DNA of 64,000 nt from Nocardia jinanensis (GCF_014645735.1 NZ_BMMH01000002.1:849635-913634), one strand, 5' to 3'. Positions 8,824 to 18,584 are shown, numbered from the stretch's first letter. The notes: generated by a model not told the origin, from the sequence alone. A program made the numbers and translations.

Positions 8824-9399
8824 TTACAGCGCGCGCATGGCGGTGTCGACGAGCCCGGCGAGCCGGGCGGGCCGGGGGTCCGCCCGGGCGAGCACCCGCA
8901 TGCCGTTGATGGTGGTGAGCAGGAAGTTCGCCGCGGTCACCGCATCGATATCGTCGCCGAACTCGCCGGCGCGCTGCCCTTCTTCGATGGCACCGCGGAA
9001 AGCGTCGTGCTGCCGGTCGAAGATGCGCCGGACCAGAAGACCGACCGCTTCGTCCGCACCCAGTTCGACGGCAGTGTTCGTGGCGAGGCAACCGCGACGT
9101 TCGGTATCGGAGCAGGCGGCGTCGAGCACCATGGTCAACGCGGCCCGCACCCGCTCGCGCGGTGAGCCGGGCCCGTCGAGCAGATCGATCAACCGCACCG
9201 TCTCCTGCGCCTGGTAGCGGCGCAGCGACCGCTCGAAGAGGTCGCGCTTGCCCGCGAAGGCGTTGTACAGACTGCCGCGGCCGATACCGATCGCGTCCAC
9301 CAGATCCTGCGGAGTGGTCCGGGCGTACCCCTTGCGCCAGAACACTTCCATCGCCTTGCCGACCGCTTCGTCGGGGTCGAAGTTCTTCGCGCGCGCCAC
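8824..9399 (-). CDS. TetR/AcrR-family regulator
   Basis: 191 residues from a GTG start. The HTH reads FDPDEAVGKAMEVFWRKGY and DLVDAIGIGRGSLYNAFAGK, and the C-terminal domain contains CSDTERRGCLATNTAVELG, a signature of YxaF/LmrA-like or AcrR regulators that often control small oxidoreductases. It lies upstream of an SDR gene on the same strand (86-base gap) and diverges from an MFS exporter. The same operator-like motif is found before this gene and before the SDR, so autoregulation and SDR control are likely. Confidence 0.87.
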   Translation of the reverse strand: MARAKNFDPDEAVGKAMEVFWRKGYARTTPQDLVDAIGIGRGSLYNAFAGKRDLFERSLRRYQAQETVRLIDLLDGPGSPRERVRAALTMVLDAACSDTERRGCLATNTAVELGADEAVGLLVRRIFDRQHDAFRGAIEEGQRAGEFGDDIDAVTAANFLLTTINGMRVLARADPRPARLAGLVDTAMRAL

Positions 9400-9418
9400 G
9401 CGATCGACGGTAGAGATT

Positions 9419-9430
9419 CTGTACCTACAA
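9419..9430. promoter_or_regulatory. TetR operator candidate before the TetR gene
   Basis: CTGTACCTACAA, arms TGTA/TACA, 20 bases upstream of the TetR GTG start and about 90 bases before the divergent MFS start. It matches the site at 8757-8768 at 10 of 12 positions, the two differences being the central bases. Confidence 0.6.
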
Positions 9431-9518
9431 GTCAAATATCCGATCCGCCCGGACGGCACGGCGAGTTGCATTCCAACCGGTTTCTTCAACATTCCATATG
9501 GACTGTTAAAGTCGGGTG

Positions 9519-11066
9519 ATGACCGAAACTGTGGAAAGCGCGCCGAGCCGGGCGGGGCGCCGGGAATGGGCGGCGCTGGCCGCGCTGGTCAGCGTCGTGT
9601 TGTTGCTCGCCATCGACGGGACCGTGCTCTATCTCGCGGTACCGTCGCTGACCGCCGATATCCGGCCGAGCGCGACGCAGCTGCTGTGGATCGGGGATAT
9701 CTACGGGTTCGTGCTGGCCGGTCTGCTGATCACGATGGGCAATCTCGCCGACCGGATCGGGCGCAAACGGCTGCTGCTGATCGGTGCCGGTGCGTTCGGT
9801 ACCGCCTCGGTCCTCGCCGCGCTGGCGCCGAACGCCGAAACGCTCATCGCCGCGCGGGCGCTGCTCGGTGTGGCCGGCGCGACGTTGATGCCGTCGACGC
9901 TGTCCATCGTGCGCGCGATGTTCGCTGATCCGCGGCAGCGCACAACGGCCATCGCCGTATGGTCGGCCGGTGCCACCGCGGGAGCGGCCGCCGGGCCGCT
10001 GGTCGGCGGTGTACTGCTGGAGCACTTCTGGTGGGGCTCGGTATTCCTCATCAACGTGCCGGTCATGGCCGTCGTACTGGTGGCGGGGGCCGTGCTTCTG
10101 CCGGAATCCCGGGGCAGTAGTACGTATCCGGTGGACTGGCTGTCCTCCCTGCTGTCGATCCTCGCCATCGTGCCGCTGGTATACGCCGTGAAGCACTGGG
10201 CCGGAACAGGATTCGACTGGACGGTTCCGGGGACGGCACTGCTCGCAGCGGTCGGCGGCTGGTTGTTCCTGCGCAGACAGTCGCGCCTGGCGCTCCCGCT
10301 GGTGGACATCTCGCTGTTCCGGATGCCCGCGTTCAGCGGGGCCGTCGCCGCCACCACCCTGTCGATCTTCGCGTTCCTGGGTCTGCTGTTCTTCTTCTCG
10401 CAGTATCTGCAACTCGTGCGCGGGTACGGTCCGCTGAAGGCCGGGGCGGCCGAACTGCCGACGACACTGGCCGCGATGGCAGTCATCGCGGTGGTCGGTG
10501 TGCTCGTGGCCCGGCTCGGGGCCGGGCGGACGATCGGGGGCGCCTTGCTCGTGGCCGCCGTCGGACTCGCCGGGATCGGGTGGACCACCGACTCGTCCGG
10601 ATACTGGGGGCTCGGTATCGCGCTGACCGTGCTCGGTCTCGGCGTCGGCGTAGCCATGACGGTATCGACCGATGCCGTGGTCACCGCGGTCCCGAAGGAG
10701 CGCGCGGGCGCGGCGTCGTCCATCGCCGAGACCGCCTACGAAATGGGCGGCGCACTCGGTATCGCGGTGCTGGGCTCGATCCAACTGGCGCAATACCGCG
10801 CGAACCTGGATCTCGGCCCCCGCACCGATCCGGAGGTGGCCGCCGCGGTCGAGGACTCGCTGGCACGTGCGGCGGGCGCGGCCGCCGATTCCGATATCTT
10901 CACCGGTGCGGCGCATGCCTTCACCACCGCCCTGCAGTCCACGTCGTATCTCGCGGCGGCCCTGCTCGTGGTCGCGGGCGTGCTGGCCTGGCGTGTCATC
11001 CCGTCGCACCGACCCACCGCGGACAAGGAGCACCATGAACCGGTCCGACAAGGGCCCCACCCGTGA
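9519..11066 (+). CDS. MFS drug exporter, DHA2 (14-TM) family
   Basis: 515 residues with about 14 TM segments. Motif A is visible as GNLADRIGRKRLL and motif C as a Gly-rich helix near GATAGAAAGPLVGG. The family exports drugs, dyes or quaternary compounds in exchange for protons (EmrB/QacA/SmvA type). The 3' end overlaps the start of a TetR gene by 32 bases, so exporter and regulator are co-expressed. A GTG directly before the ATG (9516) is an alternative start. Confidence 0.92.
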   Translation: MTETVESAPSRAGRREWAALAALVSVVLLLAIDGTVLYLAVPSLTADIRPSATQLLWIGDIYGFVLAGLLITMGNLADRIGRKRLLLIGAGAFGTASVLAALAPNAETLIAARALLGVAGATLMPSTLSIVRAMFADPRQRTTAIAVWSAGATAGAAAGPLVGGVLLEHFWWGSVFLINVPVMAVVLVAGAVLLPESRGSSTYPVDWLSSLLSILAIVPLVYAVKHWAGTGFDWTVPGTALLAAVGGWLFLRRQSRLALPLVDISLFRMPAFSGAVAATTLSIFAFLGLLFFFSQYLQLVRGYGPLKAGAAELPTTLAAMAVIAVVGVLVARLGAGRTIGGALLVAAVGLAGIGWTTDSSGYWGLGIALTVLGLGVGVAMTVSTDAVVTAVPKERAGAASSIAETAYEMGGALGIAVLGSIQLAQYRANLDLGPRTDPEVAAAVEDSLARAAGAAADSDIFTGAAHAFTTALQSTSYLAAALLVVAGVLAWRVIPSHRPTADKEHHEPVRQGPHP

Positions 11067-11601
11067 CAAGGAACGTACCCGGCTGGCCGTGCTGGAAGCC
11101 GCGGAACGGATGTTCGCCGAACGCGGCAGCCGCGTGAGCCTGACCGATATCGCCGCGGCCGCCGGAGTGACGAAAGGCGGTCTCATGCACCATTTCCCGA
11201 ACCGGGACGCGCTGCTCACCGGGGTCACCGAACATTTGATCGCGAGAGTGTGGGCCGAGGTGCACGAGCAGATCGACCTGTCCGAGAACCATCCCGGAAA
11301 GTTCACCCGGGGGTATGTACGAGCCCTGACCAGCGGCAACGAGTCGGTCCTGCGCGCGTTCAGCCCGACCAACCTGATCGTGACCCTCGGTACGACCCCT
11401 GAACTGGAAGAACTCTTCACGCGCGACGCGAGCCGACTGGACGAAGCGTTCGCGGCCGACGGTCTCGCGCCCGCGACCACGCTGGTGATCCGCTTCGCGG
11501 CCGAGGGGCTGGCCACCGCGGTGACCGGCCCGTACCTCACCGCCGAACAACTCGTATCGGCGCGCGCGCAGCTGCTCGCCATGACCGAGACCGCGGGCTG
11601 A
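11035..11601 (+). CDS. TetR-family regulator coupled to the exporter
   Basis: 188 residues: HTH in RLAVLEAAERMFAERGSRV, LTDIAAAAGVTKGGLMHHF and PNRDALLTGVTEHL, then a TetR_C-type ligand domain. AAGGAG lies 4 bases before the ATG. It overlaps the MFS exporter gene, so it most likely represses that operon and responds to the exported compound. Confidence 0.88.
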   Translation: MNRSDKGPTRDKERTRLAVLEAAERMFAERGSRVSLTDIAAAAGVTKGGLMHHFPNRDALLTGVTEHLIARVWAEVHEQIDLSENHPGKFTRGYVRALTSGNESVLRAFSPTNLIVTLGTTPELEELFTRDASRLDEAFAADGLAPATTLVIRFAAEGLATAVTGPYLTAEQLVSARAQLLAMTETAG

Positions 11602-11669
11602 TTCCGTATCCGCTGCCCGCCCGGCGGACCGGACTCCTGCCGGAAGAACCGCTCCGTCCGGACTCGTGT

Positions 11670-13661
11670 CTAGATGACCTCGGCCTCGATCAGCAGCTTC
11701 CAGATCTTCCCCTGATCGATGACCTCGACACCGAGTTTCTCCGCCTTGGCCAGCTTGCTGTCACCGACCCCCGCACCGGTGACGAGCAGGTCGGTGTTCG
11801 CCGAGACCGAGGACGCCGCCGTGGCTCCCGCCTTTTCGCACAGGCGCTGGAACGTCGGACGGGCGACCTTCTCTCCGGAGCGTGGGTCGCTGATAGCGCC
11901 GGTGATCACGACCGTCTTGCCTGCCAAGGGTGCACCGGCGGCGACGACCGGCGGTAAATCCTCTTCACGCACATCCAGGCAGACGCCCGCGGCTCGCAAT
12001 CGCTGGAGTTCCGGACGCAAGCGGGTGAGGTGTTCGACCAGGGAGGCAGCGACCTTCGGGCCGATATCCTCCACCGCCACGAGTCGTTCTTCGCCCGCGT
12101 CGGCCACCTCCTCCAGAGAGCGGAAACCCGCTCGGGCCAGGCGAGCGGCGGTGCCGTCGGAAGCCATCGGGATCGCCAGTCCGATCAACGCGCGGCGCAG
12201 GCCCACTCGGCGGCCCGCCTCGATCGAGTCGATCATGCGCGCGGCCGAGACCTCACCGATGCGGTCGAATTCGAGCAGGCGCTCGGTGGTCAGCGTGTAG
12301 AAGTCCGATGGGTGCTCCAGAATGCCCGCCTCGGCCAGGCGTTCGATCCACACCTGCCCGAAGGCATCGATATCGGCCGCCGCCCGCGACGCCCAGTGGA
12401 TGAGCCTGCGCACCGTCTGTGCGGGACATGAGACGTTGGTGCAGAACAGTTCCCGGCTGTTGCCCTGCTCGGTCACCGGCTGCTCGCACGAGGGGCAGGT
12501 GGTGGGCGGGACGATCTCACGCTCCTCGCCGGTGCGTTTCGAGGCGTCTAGCACGCCTGCCACGAAGGGGATCACATCGCCCGCGCGGCGCACCAGCACG
12601 GTGTCGCCGACCTTGATATCGCGGGCGCGGATCACCTGCTGGTTGGCCAGCGTCGCCTTCGTCACCGTGGTGCCGCCCACGAACACCGGCTCCAGCCAGG
12701 CGACGGGGACGATCTTGCCCGTCTTTCCGACATCCCAGACCACATCGTTGAGCAGCGTGGTCTTCTCCTCGGCGGCGAACTTGAACGCCAGTGCACCGCG
12801 GGGACTGTTGGACCGGGTCCCGGCGGCGGCGTAGGCGTCGCGGTCGGCCAGCCGCAGCACCGCGCCGTCGATATCGTAGTCCAGTTCGTTGCGGCCCTGC
12901 TCGATCGCGGTGATCGCCGCCTGCGCCTGTTCGGCGCCGGCGCAGACCCGCATCCGCGCTCCCGCGATCCCCAGGGCCCGCAGCGCCTCCTCCAGATCGG
13001 CCGTGGCACCGCCCGCGGAGGTGTCGAGGTCGAAGCCGAAGAACTGCAGGCGCCGCTCCGAGACCGTGGCCGGGTCCTTCGCCCGCAGCGTGCCCGCCGC
13101 GGCATTGCGTGGGTTGATCAGCGGCTTGTCCGGATGCGCGGTGTTGTAGACGAGGAAGGTCGACCGCAGCATCACCGCCTCACCGCGCACCTCCACCCGC
13201 CCCGGGACATCGATCCGGTCGGGAACACCGTCGACCAACGCCCGGACCAGTACGGTCACATCGTCGCCGGTGGTGCCGTCACCGCGGGTCACCGCGCGCA
13301 TCAGCCGCCCGTCCTCGAAGACCAGTGCCAGGGACAGGCCGTCGAGTTTCGGCATCACCACCACCGACTGGCCGGGAAAACGATCGAAGAACGCCGCGAC
13401 CTGTTCAGGGGTGGTCGCCTTCTCGAGCGACAACATCGGACGCGAATGCCGGATCGGGGCGTGCAATACCGCGGGCGCACCGACCTGATCCAACGGATTC
13501 GGGTCGGGCGTCAGGTCCGGGTGCGCCGCTGTCAGACCCCGTAGCTCGTCCTCGATCGCGTCGTATTCGGCGTCGGCGACCAGCGGCGAGCCCCGGTAAT
13601 AGGCATCGCGTAGCGCCACAATGCGGTCCGCGAGCTCTTGGATACGTTCCCCAGCTTCCAC
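11670..13661 (-). CDS. ligA: NAD-dependent DNA ligase (LigA-like, divergent)
   Basis: 663-residue protein with the full LigA order: domain Ia (YYRGSPLVADAEYD, 21-34), adenylation domain with nucleophile Lys105 in MPKLDG, OB fold (TGKIVPVAWLEPV), a four-Cys zinc finger (CPSC and CTNVSCPAQ), helix-hairpin-helix repeats and a C-terminal BRCT domain. It seals 5'-phosphate/3'-OH nicks using NAD. Several usually invariant stretches are altered, for example MPKLDGLSLAL instead of the common EPKIDGLAISL and MLSLEKA instead of MLSLDNA. This suggests a second, accessory LigA rather than the replicative one, although the other copy is not in view. Starts with GTG and has no clear operon. Confidence 0.88.
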   Translation of the reverse strand: MEAGERIQELADRIVALRDAYYRGSPLVADAEYDAIEDELRGLTAAHPDLTPDPNPLDQVGAPAVLHAPIRHSRPMLSLEKATTPEQVAAFFDRFPGQSVVVMPKLDGLSLALVFEDGRLMRAVTRGDGTTGDDVTVLVRALVDGVPDRIDVPGRVEVRGEAVMLRSTFLVYNTAHPDKPLINPRNAAAGTLRAKDPATVSERRLQFFGFDLDTSAGGATADLEEALRALGIAGARMRVCAGAEQAQAAITAIEQGRNELDYDIDGAVLRLADRDAYAAAGTRSNSPRGALAFKFAAEEKTTLLNDVVWDVGKTGKIVPVAWLEPVFVGGTTVTKATLANQQVIRARDIKVGDTVLVRRAGDVIPFVAGVLDASKRTGEEREIVPPTTCPSCEQPVTEQGNSRELFCTNVSCPAQTVRRLIHWASRAAADIDAFGQVWIERLAEAGILEHPSDFYTLTTERLLEFDRIGEVSAARMIDSIEAGRRVGLRRALIGLAIPMASDGTAARLARAGFRSLEEVADAGEERLVAVEDIGPKVAASLVEHLTRLRPELQRLRAAGVCLDVREEDLPPVVAAGAPLAGKTVVITGAISDPRSGEKVARPTFQRLCEKAGATAASSVSANTDLLVTGAGVGDSKLAKAEKLGVEVIDQGKIWKLLIEAEVI

Positions 13662-13879
13662 GACACCAGACGCTACCGAGACCCACCGACACCGCGCGGA
13701 GCGAGTGGTGACAACCTCCGGGACCAGCCGACCGGCACGGTGTGGTCATCGAGGAATACCAGCGACAACGCCGGCTCGACCGCTGCGTGGATTCCCACGA
13801 TGCCGCCATTGCGCGAGGAGTGGGCGGCCTGTCCGAGGTCGCTGCCGGAGCCGAATCGGTGCGCGACACCGGGCGTCGC

Positions 13880-14250
13880 GGCGACTTCCGCGAGCTCGTC
13901 AGCCCGGTATCGCCCATGATCACAGCCGGTTTGTCGGGAGTGGTCGCGATGTGGGATCCGGGATACGTATCTCTGCCCTCGGGGTCGGTTTCTACAGAAC
14001 GTGCGGGTCGCCGGTGGGGGGCGCGCGCCGGGTCAGGCGTATTCGGCACGGCCGCATGGCCGCGTTCGACCAGAGCGGGAACCAGGGCGCCGAGACGATC
14101 GAAACCGTCTCCGACGGTCAGTCCCTGCTGCGCGCGGTAATGGATACCCTCGAAGATCGCCGCGATCTTGTAGTAGGCAAATCCCAGATACCAGCCGAAT
14201 TCGGACACCGGTGTGACCGGAACCAACCTCGCGAGTTGGATCGTCAACGA
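13880..14250 (-). pseudogene. Fused remnants: phosphotransferase C-terminus and acyl-CoA synthetase N-terminus
   Basis: On the minus strand the segment 14060-14250 encodes FGWYLGFAYYKIAAIFEGI, followed by GFDRLGALVPALVERG, the C-terminal helices of an APH-type (FadE36-like) phosphotransferase. In the same frame 13890-13955 encodes YPGSHIATTPDKPAVIMGDT, the N-terminus of many acyl-CoA synthetases. Neither gene continues. The pair is common in this order in actinobacteria, so the patch is probably what remains of such an operon after internal deletions. Nothing else recognisable lies in 13662-14334. Confidence 0.6.
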
Positions 14251-14334
14251 ATCCGCGATCAGGGGCTTGGTCGGTCAACGCGCCGAGCTACGCCGACCAT
14301 ATCAGCGAGCTGACAGACGGTTCACTCGCCCGGT

Positions 14335-17300
14335 TCAGCCTTCGTCCGTTTCCTCCACTATCCAGGCTGCGATCTGGGCACGGGAGGTGAATCCCAGTTT
14401 GGTGAGTATGTTTTCGACGTGCCCCTGCGCAGTGCGTGGTGAGACGACCAGTTCGGTGGCGATCTGCCGGTTACTGAGGCCCTGGGCGACCAGAGCGGCG
14501 ACCTCCCGTTCACGTTTGGTCAACCGGGGCGTCGGTTCCGGGCCGACGGTCGTGCCAGCGGATTCTTCGCGCAGTGCGTATGCTCTCGCCACGGTAGCGT
14601 TCATCTTTAGTCCTCGCTCGAATGATGAACTGAATCTATTGTCGCCGAGAGTATTTCGTACCGAATTCTCGCACTCCTCGTGGAAATGCGACAGCGTGTC
14701 GAAGACGCGGCCGCGACTACCTCCGGCCGGCCATAGGTGGCGAGCCGCTCCCATGAGAACCGCCGCCCGCTCGGCCTCGTGGCGGTGACAGGCGATCCAT
14801 GACAACGCTTCCAGGCAGAAGGTCAATACCAGATAACTGTTGAGCGGACGGTCGACGCGCAAGGCTTCCTCCATCAACTCCTGCGCACGGTCTGTGTTGC
14901 CGCGACGCCACTCGGCGACACCCAGGCTGCGCAGGGCGAGCGCGCGATAGAGCACTCCTCCGCACTGCTCGGTGATATCGATCAACCGCTGCTGGTGCTC
15001 GATCGCCTTCGCCGTATCGCCGCGCATTTCATACGTCAGGCCCTGCACGGTCAAGGCATGGATATGAAGATGGCTCGTGAGATCCGAGCGGTAGACGTCG
15101 ATGGCAGCGTCCAGCAGCGGGGCAGCACGCGAGGGATCGCCACTGAGCAGGGCCAGGCTTGCTGCGGCGTGGTTCATCTGCGCCTGCAACATCGGCGTCG
15201 GGTCGCGGGCGACCAGTCCCCTACCCTCCTGTAGCAGCGATGCCGCGGACCGGAAATCACCCTGTGTCGTCGCCAGGTCGATGGCGACGCGCAATGCTTT
15301 CACCCGGTCGGGTATCGATCGAGCACAGGGATGGGCGAGAACCCGTTCGATCCAGGACCGTCCCTCGCCGTAGAAGCCCCGGAACACCCAGAACTCCCAC
15401 AACGCGGATGCCGTCTGAAGGCCTGCCTCCGCCGCTTCCTCGGTCTCCTCGGACAGCGCGAATTCGAGAGCCTCTCGGAGATTGGGGTGCTCACGCTCGA
15501 GTCGAGCGATCCAGCCGGGCTGCGCACGGCCGATCCAGCCGGCCTCCGCGTCCAGCGCCAGCCGTCGATACCAGGCACGATGCCGCCGGCGTAGCTCCAG
15601 GTACTCTCCGGATTCCCGCAGCTTGGAGCGACCGTAGTCGCGCAGGGTCTCCAGCATGGAGAACCGCACTACCTGGCCTGACTGTTCCCGGGTCAGTATC
15701 GACTTGTCCACCAAACCGGCGAGCACATCGATGATCTCGGCCGGAGCCGAGTCGATACTGCACACTTGCTCGACCGCGTCCAGTCCACAGCTACCCGCGA
15801 ACACCGACAGGTGGGCCCACGCTCGCTGTTCGGTCTGCGAACACAGGTCGTAGCTCCAATCCAGGCACAGCTTCAGCGATTGCTGCCGTGCCGGCGCGGT
15901 GCGGAAGGCACCGGTGAGCAGCTCGTACCGATCGGTCAGCCGGTAAAGTATCTGCTCCGCCGAGAGCGTGCGCATACGCGCCGCGGCAAGCTCGATCGCC
16001 AGCGGCACCCCGTCCAACCCGGCACAAATCCTGGTCACCGCGACCATATTGTCCTCGTTGAGTTCGAACCCCGGTACCACCGCCGCGGCGCGCTCGGCGA
16101 ACAGTGTCACCGCGTCGAAGCGGGGCAGCCCCTTCAACGACGGTTGATGATCGGGATCCGGGACTTTCAAGGGCATCACCCGCTGGATCACTTCACCGGC
16201 GATATTGAGCGGCTCGCGGCTGGTGACGATGGTCCGCACCCCCGGACAGGAGGCCAACAGCGTCTCGGTCAGCTCGGCGACCGCCTCGACGATCTGTTCC
16301 GCGTTGTCCAGGACGAGCAGCGTTTCGCGGGACCACAGGTAGTGCACCAGAGTCTCGAGCAACGAATTCGTGGAATCGTCTCGAACACCGATCGTCGCCG
16401 CCACTGTGTCGATCAGCAGCCCCGCATCGGATACGGGGGTCAGATCGACCACCCAGACCCCATCGGCGAAATCACGCTGAACCTGGGAGGCGGCCTTCAA
16501 CGCCACACGCGTCTTGCCCACACCACCGGTACCGACGAGCGTGACCGAACGCGACCTCGACAGATGGCTCTTGATCTCGGCCAACTCGGCACGCCGATCG
16601 ACAAGACCGGTCAGCTCCAGCGGCAGATTGCCTCCGCTGTTTCCGCCGGCCGCCGCCACTTGCCGCCCACCCCGTGCCGAACTCCGGGGAATCGAACGTT
16701 CTGGACCGGGCCGGGGCAGCTGAGCCGACTCGCCCGTCGAAATCCCGCGGCGTCGCTGTATCCGACGGATAGCTTCGCCCAGCTCGGCTGGGGAGGGCCG
16801 TTCGCGGCGATCCCGGCTCATCGCCTTTTCCACCAGAGCCGATACATCGTCGGCGATACCGCTCTCCCGCAGGTCCGGCACGGGGTGGGTGGTGATGCGC
16901 AGGAACTGCGTCACCATGTTCTCGCCGCTACGCCGTTCGAAAGCGGCGTGGCCGGTCAATGCGCAGAACAGGGTGGCTCCGAGCCCGTAAACGTCGGCTT
17001 CCGGGGTCGATGGCTGCCCCTCGAGCACTTCGGGTGCGGTGAACGCGGGAGAGCCGGTCACTGTTCCCGCGGCGGTCTCGAACCCGCCACCGATATGCGC
17101 GATGCCGAAATCGGTCAACGCGGGCTCACCGAAGTCGGTGAGCAGAATATTTCCCGGCTTCACATCCCGATGCACGATCCCGAGTCGGTGAGCTGCCTCG
17201 AGCGCACCGGCGATCTTCGATCCGATCCACAGCACATTTTCCGACGAGAGCGGACCATCTCGGCGGATCCACGTATCGAGAGAACCCGAGGGGTAGTAGG

Positions 17301-17607
17301 GCATCACCAAATAGGGGCAGCCACCCTCGAGCGTGCCCGCCTGCAGCACGGTGACAATATTCGGATGACCGGTCGAGCGGCCCATCGCCTGCTGCTCCCG
17401 CAAAAACCGGGCCCGATTGTCCTCGTCCAACCCCGCGGTCAGGGCCTTTACCGCCACGGTCCGGTCCAGTTCGGGCTGCCGGCAGCGATACACCACGCCG
17501 AACCCACCACGGCCGATCTCCACGGCATCCAGGTAACCGGCCGCAGCCAACTCCACGCGAAACGAACTCGTCTCACGCTGGGTACGCACTGGGTCGTCAG
17601 TGCTCAT
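14335..17607 (-). CDS. Ser/Thr kinase - NB-ATPase - TPR - LuxR regulator (PknK-like)
   Basis: 1,090-residue multidomain regulator. The N-terminal Hanks-type kinase has a Gly loop GRGGFGVVY (32-40), Lys54, the catalytic loop HRDVKPGN (146-153) and DFG at 166-168. It is followed by a Pro/Arg-rich linker, an AfsR/MalT-like STAND ATPase with P-loop GTGGVGKTR and LLVLDNAEQ as Walker B, a long TPR-like helical region, and a C-terminal LuxR HTH (LTKREREVAALVAQGLSNRQ). The layout resembles M. tuberculosis PknK, which phosphorylates regulators and controls growth and stress genes. It is soluble, with no TM segment. The ATG at 17607 is preferred over an upstream in-frame start 23 codons earlier. Its targets are unknown. 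Confidence 0.9.
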   Translation of the reverse strand: MSTDDPVRTQRETSSFRVELAAAGYLDAVEIGRGGFGVVYRCRQPELDRTVAVKALTAGLDEDNRARFLREQQAMGRSTGHPNIVTVLQAGTLEGGCPYLVMPYYPSGSLDTWIRRDGPLSSENVLWIGSKIAGALEAAHRLGIVHRDVKPGNILLTDFGEPALTDFGIAHIGGGFETAAGTVTGSPAFTAPEVLEGQPSTPEADVYGLGATLFCALTGHAAFERRSGENMVTQFLRITTHPVPDLRESGIADDVSALVEKAMSRDRRERPSPAELGEAIRRIQRRRGISTGESAQLPRPGPERSIPRSSARGGRQVAAAGGNSGGNLPLELTGLVDRRAELAEIKSHLSRSRSVTLVGTGGVGKTRVALKAASQVQRDFADGVWVVDLTPVSDAGLLIDTVAATIGVRDDSTNSLLETLVHYLWSRETLLVLDNAEQIVEAVAELTETLLASCPGVRTIVTSREPLNIAGEVIQRVMPLKVPDPDHQPSLKGLPRFDAVTLFAERAAAVVPGFELNEDNMVAVTRICAGLDGVPLAIELAAARMRTLSAEQILYRLTDRYELLTGAFRTAPARQQSLKLCLDWSYDLCSQTEQRAWAHLSVFAGSCGLDAVEQVCSIDSAPAEIIDVLAGLVDKSILTREQSGQVVRFSMLETLRDYGRSKLRESGEYLELRRRHRAWYRRLALDAEAGWIGRAQPGWIARLEREHPNLREALEFALSEETEEAAEAGLQTASALWEFWVFRGFYGEGRSWIERVLAHPCARSIPDRVKALRVAIDLATTQGDFRSAASLLQEGRGLVARDPTPMLQAQMNHAAASLALLSGDPSRAAPLLDAAIDVYRSDLTSHLHIHALTVQGLTYEMRGDTAKAIEHQQRLIDITEQCGGVLYRALALRSLGVAEWRRGNTDRAQELMEEALRVDRPLNSYLVLTFCLEALSWIACHRHEAERAAVLMGAARHLWPAGGSRGRVFDTLSHFHEECENSVRNTLGDNRFSSSFERGLKMNATVARAYALREESAGTTVGPEPTPRLTKREREVAALVAQGLSNRQIATELVVSPRTAQGHVENILTKLGFTSRAQIAAWIVEETDEG

Positions 17608-18065
17608 CGCCGAATCCGCGCCCGATGAGCATCGCCGGATGAGCAATTCGATTAGCGATCGGAACCATGAGCTCACCTCTTGCCGACTTCACTATATCGC
17701 TGCACGACGCACCACCGACGCACTGGCGCCGCCGGGGATAGTGGTTCGCCGGAGGGGCGGTGTCCTCTGGAGACGCCGATGCCTGTCGTTGGGCCGACAG
17801 GGGTGTACGCAGCCGGAGGCGCCGACAGAAGCAGGTATATCCCGGGTCATCCAACCGGTGCACCAGCGATGCACATCTCTGAAACTGGTGTGACATCGCG
17901 AACGGATGCGGGTACGGATCCAGGAGCGGGCGACGCTCATAGTTCTCTACAGCCCTCTGCTGTGATCGCCGGTCTGGTTCGCAATCCAGTAATTGCCGGC
18001 CCGTCAACCGTTGCCTCTGCATCTGCTGCCGGCCGGCTCATGGCCCACTATCGAGAAGGATGGCG
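17608..18065. other. Intergenic region without a recognisable gene
   Basis: 458 bases between the divergent kinase gene and a small plus-strand gene. No conserved protein, RNA or repeat was recognised. It must hold the promoter of the kinase gene near 17610-17700. Confidence 0.5.
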
Positions 18066-18335
18066 ATGGACGATCGACGGATCACAGTGGACCCCGACGG
18101 CTACGATGCCGCGATGGAAGCGCTCGTTATGGATGATCCGCATCCGAACGGTTCCGTCGAGGACAGTCCCTCACATTGGCTACGGCGGGCGCTCTACGCA
18201 TACGAATGGGCAAAGCAAACCTGCCTGTACGCCGATGACCATTCATCTGCGCGGGAGATGGTCGGGCCGGGACGAGCGCGTGCGGAAGTCCTGCGCCATG
18301 AGTCCGATCAATACGAACATCAGGCCGGGCACTGA
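18066..18335 (+). CDS. Hypothetical protein, 89 residues
   Basis: Small acidic soluble protein (DDRRITVDPDGYDAAMEALV, then DDPHPNGSVEDSPSHWLRRA). The second ATG, at 18066, follows GAGAAGG at a good distance; an ATG two codons earlier is possible. No family recognised. The 249 bases after it hold no convincing gene. Confidence 0.5.
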   Translation: MDDRRITVDPDGYDAAMEALVMDDPHPNGSVEDSPSHWLRRALYAYEWAKQTCLYADDHSSAREMVGPGRARAEVLRHESDQYEHQAGH

Positions 18336-18584
18336 CTGCGCGCACTCCCGCGACGACGCTCACGCCCGACGCCAGACCGCCGCCGCGGGGCACGATCGAT
18401 GTTCCTCGACCATCCGGACCAGCTCCGCGGCTGCAGACAGATGGGTCTTCCCGGTCGGGCAGTGCCTCGTACACCCGGGCGTCACTGTTCGGGTCGCGCA
18501 GACTGTCGTGTAGTCCGAAGTGCCACGGCTTCGCCCCGCATCGACCATGAAATAAGCTCGCAGCGATGCGGAAATGGAGAACCG

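Noticed and set aside
9486..11582. A 698-residue open frame on the minus strand opposite the MFS exporter
   Set aside because: Its translation is rich in Arg, Gln, Asp and His without any domain. It mirrors the codons of the exporter and TetR genes and is a product of high GC.
15766..17628. A 620-residue open frame on the plus strand opposite the kinase gene
   Set aside because: Low-complexity antisense translation. The kinase reading shows all conserved motifs.
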